A stretch of 7,967 bases of DNA from Gammaproteobacteria bacterium (lineage in GTDB: Bacteria > Pseudomonadota > Gammaproteobacteria > SMWH01): the NCBI GenBank assembly GCA_004357005.1, contig SMWH01000138.1, positions 1 to 7,967 on the forward strand, in the 5' to 3' direction. Below the pieces are notes generated by a model. It was not told where the DNA came from. It saw only the letters and a program-made list of their open reading frames with translations, and ran no database searches. The translations under genes and the position numbers were made by a program. This document shows positions 1-4,315 of this stretch, piece by piece (position 1 is the first letter of the stretch; the number at the start of each line of letters is the position of its first letter).

Positions 1-40
1 CTTTCCAGGCGTGCTCCTTCAACTACTCGGACACCTCTCC
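1..40 (-). tRNA. tRNA-Ser(GGA), 5' part only, cut by window edge
   Basis: Read on the minus strand, the sequence begins at position 40 with the acceptor strand GGAGAGG, followed by the serine-type D-arm (TGTCCGAGTAGTTGAAGGAGC) and an anticodon arm with loop CTGGAAA. The anticodon GGA lies at 6..4 and reads UCC/UCU codons. These 40 nt closely resemble the start of E. coli tRNA-Ser(GGA) as I recall it. The 3' part (rest of the anticodon stem, long variable arm, T-arm, CCA) lies outside the window, so integrity cannot be judged. The gene is divergent from a second serine tRNA starting at 241, and the acceptor strands of the two genes begin with the same seven bases. Confidence 0.88.
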
Positions 41-51
41 GTAAAGCGTTG

Positions 52-80
52 TTTCTAAAACGAAAGCCCGGAACGATCAC
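52..80 (-). promoter_or_regulatory. weak candidate promoter for tRNA-Ser(GGA)
   Basis: Minus-strand reading gives a -10-like TAGAAA at 57..52 and a poor -35-like GTGATC at 80..75, with a 17-bp spacer. Transcription would start about 5 nt before the tRNA. An alternative further upstream is TAAACT near 109..104, followed by a GC-rich stretch of the kind found in stringently controlled promoters, but its -35 is poor too. The GCCCGG/CCGGGC inverted repeat (67-90) lies between the two candidates. Confidence 0.22.
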
Positions 81-189
81 GCACCGGGCCGGCTCAGGCG
101 CGGCAGTTTAACATAGCGTGCCCGGCCGGCCACAAACACCTGAAGCAACTCGGGCAACGTGCCAATGCCCCGCGGATGGGATGAAACCG

Positions 190-218
190 CCTCCAGGGCC
201 CGGATCTTGCGTTAGAAT
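190..218 (+). promoter_or_regulatory. candidate promoter for tRNA-Ser(CGA)
   Basis: A good -10-like hexamer TAGAAT lies at 213-218, followed by a GC-rich discriminator (GTGCGCCGC). That combination is typical of stringently controlled stable-RNA promoters. The -35 position (CCTCCA, 190-195, 17-bp spacer) matches poorly. The predicted start near 225 leaves a leader of about 15 nt before the tRNA at 241. Confidence 0.35.
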
Positions 219-240
219 GTGCGCCGCTCAAGGTCCGTCC

Positions 241-332
241 GGAGAGGTACCGAAGTGGTCACAACGGCACCGACTCGAAATCGGTTGGGGGCATTACGCC
301 CCACGTGGGTTCGAATCCCACCCTCTCCGCCA
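241..332 (+). tRNA. tRNA-Ser(CGA), complete with encoded CCA
   Basis: This is a class II tRNA of 92 nt. The acceptor stem GGAGAGG (241-247) pairs with CCTCTCC (322-328), followed by discriminator G329 and genome-encoded CCA 330-332. The anticodon stem is ACCGA (269-273) with TCGGT (281-285), and the loop is CTCGAAA (274-280) with anticodon CGA at 276-278, which decodes UCG. The long variable arm (GGGG...CCCC, about 287-298) is the serine hallmark. The T-arm is GTGGG-TTCGAAT-CCCAC. The CCA is also the left end of a 13-bp inverted repeat that runs downstream, which is unusual. Reverse-strand ORFs here give the well-known spurious 'VGFEPT' type peptides and are not genes. Confidence 0.97.
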
Positions 333-370
333 CTTGCCGATGGGCCCCGAAGGGATTCATCGGCAAGTGG
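330..370. repeat. perfect 13-bp inverted repeat overlapping tRNA 3' end
   Basis: CCACTTGCCGATG (330-342) is the exact reverse complement of CATCGGCAAGTGG (358-370). The 15-nt loop (343-357) contains a further CCC/GGG pairing. The first three bases of the left arm are the CCA of the tRNA. In the primary transcript the tRNA 3' end would therefore be base-paired in a strong hairpin. No U-run follows directly, so it is not a classical intrinsic terminator. It may serve 3'-end processing, termination or mRNA separation, or be a leftover palindromic repeat. Confidence 0.85.
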
Positions 371-373
371 ACA

Positions 374-428
374 GGGGGTGTGTGGACGAACCCCCCGGGG
401 AGGACCGCACCCCCACAAACTGGTTTTT
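374..428 (+). terminator. possible intrinsic terminator after tRNA-Ser
   Basis: GGGGGTG (374-380) pairs with CACCCCC (408-414). One wobble and one more GC pair extend the stem to about 9 bp around a 23-nt C/G-rich loop. A run of five T residues follows at 424-428, about 10 nt after the stem, which is farther than in a textbook terminator. It is the best GC-rich stem followed by T residues between the tRNA and mltF, so it is a tentative end of the tRNA transcript. Confidence 0.3.
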
Positions 429-465
429 CCAGCCCCATCAACTAGTTAGGCAACTTAACTGGAAA
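426..465. repeat. inverted repeat with inner palindrome, then T-rich stretch
   Basis: TTTCCAG (426-432) and CTGGAAA (459-465) are exact reverse complements around a 26-nt spacer that contains the palindrome AACTAGTT (439-446). Two T5 runs follow at 475-479 and 483-487. It could be a second weak terminator for the tRNA transcript or a protein-binding dyad upstream of mltF. The arms are short, so chance is possible. Confidence 0.3.
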
Positions 466-534
466 GAGGATTAATTTTTGAATTTTTCGAACTGCGAAAT
501 CGACCAGGAACCCGGGTGCACGCCGAAGGTCTGA

Positions 535-565
535 TTAGGCCAAGTACCCTTACATACGGTAAAAT
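535..565 (+). promoter_or_regulatory. candidate mltF promoter
   Basis: TAAAAT at 560-565 matches the -10 consensus at five of six positions. The -35 is poor (TTAGGC 535-540 with a long 19-bp spacer). A start about 6-7 nt later would fall at 571-572, at or beside an in-frame GTG and only 15 nt upstream of the ATG at 586. The mltF transcript would then have a very short leader or none. Confidence 0.35.
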
Positions 566-585
566 TGCCCGTGTCACTCTCTGAA

Positions 586-1998
586 ATGACGAGAGTTGTA
601 ATTTCAACGGCCCTGCCTCTGGGGCTCCTCCTCCTTCTCTCCGCTTGTCAGTCCAACACCGCGCTCGAGCAGGTTTTGGCCAACGCCAGACTCGTCGTTG
701 TCACGGCCAACGGCCCAACGTCTTACTACGAAGGCCGCGATGGCCCCACGGGCTTCGAGTACGACCTGGCGGCCATGTTCGCCGCGGAGTTGGGGGTGGA
801 ACTCGAGGTCGTCGCCATGCCCACCTTCGGGGACGTCCTGCCGGAAGTGGTCGCGGGTCGGGCCGATTTCGCCGCCGCCGGCATCACGGTTACCGAAGGC
901 CGCAAGGCCTTCGTGCGCTTCTCCGTGGCCTACCAGAAAACCGAGCAAGTGGTCGTCTACCACAACGACACCCCGCGACCGGAAAAAATTGCCGACCTGA
1001 TCGGTTCAAATCTCGAAGTCATTGCCAATACCAGCTATGTCAGCCAACTGCGAAAACTGCGCGGAATCTACCCGGAACTCGCCTGGCGGGAGGTATCCGG
1101 CGTCGGGATCGAACGGCTGCTGGAGCGGGTCAACAACGGCCTGGTGGACTACACGGTGGTGGATTCCAATGTATTCACGCTCAATCGCTGGTTGTTCCCG
1201 GAAACGCGCATAGCTTTCAGCCTGTCCGCCGAGCAACCCCAGGCCTGGGCGTTCCCGCGCGGGGGCGATTCCAGCCTGTATGAGGCGGCCAACGAGTTTC
1301 TGGAACGCGTCATGGATGACGGGCGCCTGTCCGAGTTGATCGTCCGGCACTACTCGCATCTGGAGGAATTTGATTACGTGGGAACGCGACTGTTTCTGCA
1401 ACACATCCAGCAGCGACTTCCACCGCTTCGCCCGTTCATGGAAACGGCAGCCGGCGACACCGGTCTGGACTGGCGGCTGATCGCGGCTATCGGCTACCAG
1501 GAATCCCACTGGAATCCTGAGGCCATCTCGCCCACCGGTGTTCGAGGCGTCATGATGTTGACCCAACCCACCGCCAGCCATGTGGGCGTGGTTGACCGCC
1601 TCGACCCCCAGCAGAGCATTTTTGGCGGCGCCCGGTATTTCTGGGAGTTGCACACCAGACTTCCTGATCGGATTCTCGAACCCGACCGCACGTGGCTGGC
1701 CCTGGCGGCCTACAACGTGGGCTACGGCCACCTGGAAGATGCGCGTGTACTGACGGCGCGAGCCGGGGGGAATCCGGACCGCTGGGCGGACGTGAAACGC
1801 CATCTGCCCCTGTTAACGCAGGAACATTGGTACAACCAGACCCGCCACGGCTACGCCAGGGGCCATGAACCAGTCCGCTACGTGGAAAACATCCGCAGTT
1901 ATTTCGATATCCTCGTCTGGTTCACGGATCGCCAGACCCCGCCTCAGGTGGCCAACGGCAGCCCGGCATCCCCGGTGGCTGCCCCGCAGCGCATATAA
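586..1998 (+). CDS. mltF: Membrane-bound lytic murein transglycosylase F (lipoprotein)
   Basis: MltF cleaves the MurNAc-GlcNAc glycosidic bond of peptidoglycan non-hydrolytically, leaving 1,6-anhydro-MurNAc, from a lipid anchor in the outer membrane. From the ATG at 586 the protein has 470 residues (E. coli MltF 518). Residues 1-21 form a lipoprotein signal peptide with an LLLLLSAC lipobox and acylated Cys21. Residues about 35-260 form a family 3 solute-binding-like regulatory domain (ARLVVVTANGP, GFEYDLAAMF). Residues about 285-410 form the SLT domain, with catalytic Glu306 in YQESHW, an SPTGVRGVMMLT segment and AAYNVG at 374-379. In-frame TTG (565) and GTG (571) also exist, but the ATG gives the compact signal peptide. 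No clear Shine-Dalgarno precedes any of the three. The gene lies downstream of tRNA-Ser and 42 bp before a phosphatase gene. Function is secure; the exact start is not. Confidence 0.95.
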   Translation: MTRVVISTALPLGLLLLLSACQSNTALEQVLANARLVVVTANGPTSYYEGRDGPTGFEYDLAAMFAAELGVELEVVAMPTFGDVLPEVVAGRADFAAAGITVTEGRKAFVRFSVAYQKTEQVVVYHNDTPRPEKIADLIGSNLEVIANTSYVSQLRKLRGIYPELAWREVSGVGIERLLERVNNGLVDYTVVDSNVFTLNRWLFPETRIAFSLSAEQPQAWAFPRGGDSSLYEAANEFLERVMDDGRLSELIVRHYSHLEEFDYVGTRLFLQHIQQRLPPLRPFMETAAGDTGLDWRLIAAIGYQESHWNPEAISPTGVRGVMMLTQPTASHVGVVDRLDPQQSIFGGARYFWELHTRLPDRILEPDRTWLALAAYNVGYGHLEDARVLTARAGGNPDRWADVKRHLPLLTQEHWYNQTRHGYARGHEPVRYVENIRSYFDILVWFTDRQTPPQVANGSPASPVAAPQRI

Positions 1999-2040
1999 TC
2001 CCTACCCAGATTTCCGTTGCCGGCTTCCGAAAGGTGCAGC

Positions 2041-2745
2041 ATGATCGTTTCCGCCCATCGCACCCATCCGGGTCACAAGCGCAAGCACAACGAGGACACC
2101 GTCCTCGCCGTGCCTGACCTGAACCTCTGGCTGGTGGCGGACGGCATGGGCGGACATGACCACGGTGAAGTGGCCAGTGCACTGGCCCGGGATATCCTCC
2201 TGGCGGCTGTCGAAGACGGTCTGCCGCTGGACAAGGCCATTCAAGAAGCCAACGAAGCGGTCTGCTCAAAAGCCACCGGAGACTACACGGGCATGGGTAC
2301 AACGGTCGTGGCCACCCACCTGGACAAGAACCGTTTCAGGGTCGACTGGGTCGGCGACAGCCGGGCCTATCACTACCAGGCTGCCGGCGATTCTCTGCGC
2401 CAGATCACCACGGACCACTCCTATGTCCAGGAACTCCTCGCTGGGGGCGCGATCTCGCCAGAACAGGCAGAGAACCATCCCCAGCGCCATGTCATTACCC
2501 AGGCTCTGGGCGTGACCGCCCCCGCTGATCTGCGGGTAGATACGGTAAAGGGAAAACTGCGTCCGGGGGATGTGTTGTTGCTATGCAGCGACGGCCTCAA
2601 CAACGAACTGGACGATGAAGCCATCGCCGAGATCCTGGGACAGAACAAATCACTGGAACAAAAAGCCGACCAGCTTGTTCAATCCGCGCTGGACAACGGT
2701 GGATCCGACAACGTAAGCGTCGCCCTGCTCGCACTCAAAGACTAA
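2041..2745 (+). CDS. PP2C-family protein Ser/Thr phosphatase
   Basis: This is a compact 234-residue single-domain cytoplasmic phosphatase of the Mn/Mg-dependent PP2C (PPM) family, which removes phosphate from Ser/Thr of proteins. All family motifs are visible: KRKHNED (13-19), ADGMGGHDHGE (33-43, metal ligand Asp34), GMGTT, VGDSRAY (104-110, Asp106), ITTDHS (122-127), ITQALGV, CSDG (182-185, Asp184) and GGSDN (Asp223). There is no membrane segment and no fused kinase or sensor domain. The ATG at 2041 is preferred over an upstream in-frame TTG (2017) because AAAGG lies at good spacing before it and the protein then starts directly at the PP2C fold. It follows mltF by 42 bp on the same strand, so co-transcription is likely. 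No cognate Ser/Thr kinase is in the window, so the substrate is unknown. Stp/PrpC-like naming would be a guess. Confidence 0.93.
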   Translation: MIVSAHRTHPGHKRKHNEDTVLAVPDLNLWLVADGMGGHDHGEVASALARDILLAAVEDGLPLDKAIQEANEAVCSKATGDYTGMGTTVVATHLDKNRFRVDWVGDSRAYHYQAAGDSLRQITTDHSYVQELLAGGAISPEQAENHPQRHVITQALGVTAPADLRVDTVKGKLRPGDVLLLCSDGLNNELDDEAIAEILGQNKSLEQKADQLVQSALDNGGSDNVSVALLALKD

Positions 2746-2750
2746 ACAAA

Positions 2751-2813
2751 GGAATCGCGGCTGGAAAGCCGTTTCCTACAAAGCCACTCCCACGAACAGG
2801 ATGGCGCTCCTAC
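2751..2813 (-). repeat. REP-like extragenic palindromic element
   Basis: The region between the phosphatase stop (2745) and the convergent cytochrome stop (2810) resembles the 'GTAGGAGCGGCTTT..GCCGCGA' REP repeats common in gammaproteobacteria. On the minus strand a complete unit reads TGTAGGAAACGGCT then TTCC then AGCCGCGATTCC (2780 to about 2751). It contains the stem CGGCT/AGCCG (2758-2762 with 2767-2771) and outer GGAA/TTCC pairing. Two further head-like motifs follow: GTGGGAGTGGC (2793..2783) and GTAGGAGCGCC (2813..2803). The last overlaps the TAG stop of the cytochrome gene. The element may end or stabilise both convergent transcripts. Family membership is from memory of such repeats. 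Confidence 0.6.
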
Positions 2814-4162
2814 GGCGCGGCGGCCTGGATCTTTCGCAGCGCTCCCACAAACACTGAAGGCCGGTAGTTTTCCTCGTCATCCATCGCCGGGAACATGGAC
2901 TCATCCATCTCGGCGGTCAGTCGGGCGATCTGTTCGGGTGACAGGGCCCCGGAACGCTCGAATGCAGCGATGAGACCCTGTACCGCCATCGATGCCTGTT
3001 CGGCACCGGCATAGTCGCGATACTCTCCTGCGATCCCGCCCTCGATGAGGCTGCCGAGGATCGCATCCAGCGCATCCCCCGCAAAACGATAGGCCTGCAA
3101 AGCGCTCCCCGCGGCATCCACACTCGCCAGCAGGTTCTCCCCCGCCTGATGTGTGGCCTGGCGTCCCACGGTCGTGGCCCGGTGCAACGCCAGGGTCTGT
3201 TCCGCCAGACGCTGTCCGATCCCGGGATTCACCACACTCATGATGTGGCGCAACATGAGCAGATAGGCGTCGTTGAAACGAACGACCCCGGGTCCCAAAC
3301 CGGTACCGTCACGTCTGCCCCATTGCCGCTTCGACATGGCGTGATGGCAGGCGTGGCAATCAAACACGACGAGTTCCGGAAACAGACCATCGCGGCCGTG
3401 CTGGGGATCCAGCAGGATCCCGAGCATGTTACGGGCTGCCGTGGCCTGTCCGACGGCCCAGTCACGCACGCCATCGGGAACGCCCTTGCGTTCGCTGTAA
3501 TCCGGGTCGTAGTCGTAATGACGCTGCAACTCGGTGAAAGTATCCAGTTCGAAGGAGATCCGCGGATGGCCCGCGCCCATGATGCGGTGTGTGATCAGCT
3601 TGTCTTCACCACCCAGATGACAGGACAGGCATAACCTCGCCCTTTGCACCGGGGCCTCCGTCGGGTAAAGCCCGAGTTCGAGGTTTCCCGCGTGGCTTGC
3701 ATCGGGCGCCGTGTGGGCCGACAACCAACGTTCCGCGCCCCCGTGACAGGCTTCACAACTGATCCCATCGCTTAGCTGGAACTTTTCGCCGCGCTGGTCC
3801 ACGGGCACGTTATCCGCGTGGCAATCCAGGCACATGTCAGCCTCATGTGCTGCGCTCAAACCGAGTTTGCGCGCTATGGCCTTTGATGCATCGTTGTACA
3901 GGACCTGGTATGCCTGGGCGTGAGGATCGTTGGTCTGCCACCACGCATACTCGTTCCGGCGCACGGTTGAATCGGGAAAGGCCTGCACCGAGCCATGGCA
4001 GACCGCACTGGCGCAACTGGCGACGCCGAGATGGGCGTCATTGGACTGGGATGGCAATAACGGCCCCGATGCCCCTGCCAGAGCCATCGTGCTCAAGAAA
4101 ACCCCGGACGTGGCGACCGCCACGCTCTGGATTAACCGCCGGACAACCGATGATGGATTCAT
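2810..4162 (-). CDS. Periplasmic multiheme cytochrome c (cytochrome c554-like)
   Basis: This is a secreted electron-transfer protein of 450 residues from the ATG at 4162. Residues 1-29 form a Sec signal peptide (twin Arg, hydrophobic core, ending ALA). Four canonical heme motifs are present: CLDCH (111-115), CEACH (136-140), CLSCH (178-182) and CHACH (269-273). A fifth, CASAVCH (50-56), has the rare CX4CH spacing, so up to five c-type hemes are expected. THRIMGAGHPR (191-201) supplies further His residues as possible axial ligands. After about residue 275 the protein is helical without Cys motifs. An upstream in-frame GTG at 4201 would add 13 residues, but the ATG has AGGAGAGGGGG just before it. 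The TAG stop lies in a REP-like motif. The gene is divergent from nhaD. The fold resembles the cytochrome c554 group; redox partner and pathway are unknown. Confidence 0.88.
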   Translation of the reverse strand: MNPSSVVRRLIQSVAVATSGVFLSTMALAGASGPLLPSQSNDAHLGVASCASAVCHGSVQAFPDSTVRRNEYAWWQTNDPHAQAYQVLYNDASKAIARKLGLSAAHEADMCLDCHADNVPVDQRGEKFQLSDGISCEACHGGAERWLSAHTAPDASHAGNLELGLYPTEAPVQRARLCLSCHLGGEDKLITHRIMGAGHPRISFELDTFTELQRHYDYDPDYSERKGVPDGVRDWAVGQATAARNMLGILLDPQHGRDGLFPELVVFDCHACHHAMSKRQWGRRDGTGLGPGVVRFNDAYLLMLRHIMSVVNPGIGQRLAEQTLALHRATTVGRQATHQAGENLLASVDAAGSALQAYRFAGDALDAILGSLIEGGIAGEYRDYAGAEQASMAVQGLIAAFERSGALSPEQIARLTAEMDESMFPAMDDEENYRPSVFVGALRKIQAAAP

Positions 4163-4169
4163 GGCCCCC

Positions 4170-4188
4170 TCTCCTGCGGCGCAGGAGA
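4170..4188 (-). promoter_or_regulatory. 8-bp dyad covering cytochrome ribosome-binding site
   Basis: TCTCCTGC (4170-4177) and GCAGGAGA (4181-4188) are perfect inverted repeats around 3 nt (GGC). On the minus-strand mRNA the 3' arm carries the AGGAGA Shine-Dalgarno, 8 nt before the cytochrome ATG at 4162. It could hide the ribosome-binding site, or act in DNA as an operator just at the predicted transcription start (about 4185). If transcription does start there, the 5' arm would be incomplete in the mRNA, which favours an operator role. Alternatively a start further upstream would include the whole hairpin. Confidence 0.5.
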
Positions 4189-4191
4189 ACG

Positions 4192-4220
4192 AGTATGCCA
4201 CCCCATCCCGCCTTTGTCAG
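4192..4220 (-). promoter_or_regulatory. sigma70-type promoter candidate for cytochrome gene
   Basis: On the minus strand, CTGACA (4220..4215, five of six to the -35 consensus), a 17-bp spacer and CATACT (4197..4192, four of six to the -10). The predicted start near 4185 lies about 23 nt before the ATG at 4162. The annotated-style upstream GTG at 4201 would lie between the -35 and -10, which further argues for the ATG start. Confidence 0.5.
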
Positions 4221-4240
4221 GCAAGGCGCCGAGGCCCCGG

Positions 4241-4270
4241 TTGTGATGATTGCCGCACTTTATGTAATAT
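4241..4270 (+). promoter_or_regulatory. promoter candidate for nhaD
   Basis: TTGTGA (4241-4246), an 18-bp spacer and TAATAT (4265-4270). Transcription would begin near 4277, giving a leader of about 40 nt that contains the 4281-4299 hairpin and the ribosome-binding site. The A/T-rich TTTATGTAATAT stands out in GC-rich surroundings. Confidence 0.4.
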
Positions 4271-4280
4271 CCGGGAGCCT

Positions 4281-4299
4281 CGGGCCGGGTTTCGGCCCG
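4281..4299 (+). promoter_or_regulatory. leader hairpin just upstream of nhaD RBS
   Basis: CGGGCCG (4281-4287) pairs perfectly with CGGCCCG (4293-4299) around the loop GGTTT. The stem ends 5 nt before the GGAGAG ribosome-binding site. It does not hide that site itself. It could stabilise the 5' end of the mRNA or take part in a regulated structure, but no known riboswitch is recognised. Confidence 0.4.
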
Positions 4300-4304
4300 C
4301 CCAT

Positions 4305-4310
4305 GGAGAG
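4305..4310 (+). promoter_or_regulatory. Shine-Dalgarno that sets the nhaD TTG start
   Basis: GGAGAG lies 5 nt before the TTG at 4316. It is a strong match to the anti-Shine-Dalgarno at correct spacing, and the next in-frame ATG (4391) has none. An out-of-frame ATG at 4303-4305 overlaps the site but does not lead into the antiporter. Confidence 0.65.
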
Positions 4311-4315
4311 AGCCT

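Noticed and set aside
67..90. GCCCGG/CCGGGC hairpin followed on the minus strand by TTTCGTTTT as a terminator
   Set aside because: It lies directly upstream of the minus-strand tRNA with no gene to terminate, and falls in the expected promoter zone. More likely a promoter-region dyad or chance.
241..370. tRNA-Ser 3' end as an integration (att) site
   Set aside because: No integrase and no second copy of the tRNA 3' end are visible; housekeeping genes follow.
118..474. Small ORFs on both strands over the tRNA (peptides with GGIRTH, VGFEPT or RGFESHPL)
   Set aside because: They are translations of the serine tRNA and its complement, a well-known source of spurious proteins.
1006..1803. Minus-strand ORF of 265 codons inside mltF
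   Set aside because: Antisense shadow of mltF; no family motif, no ribosome-binding site of note.
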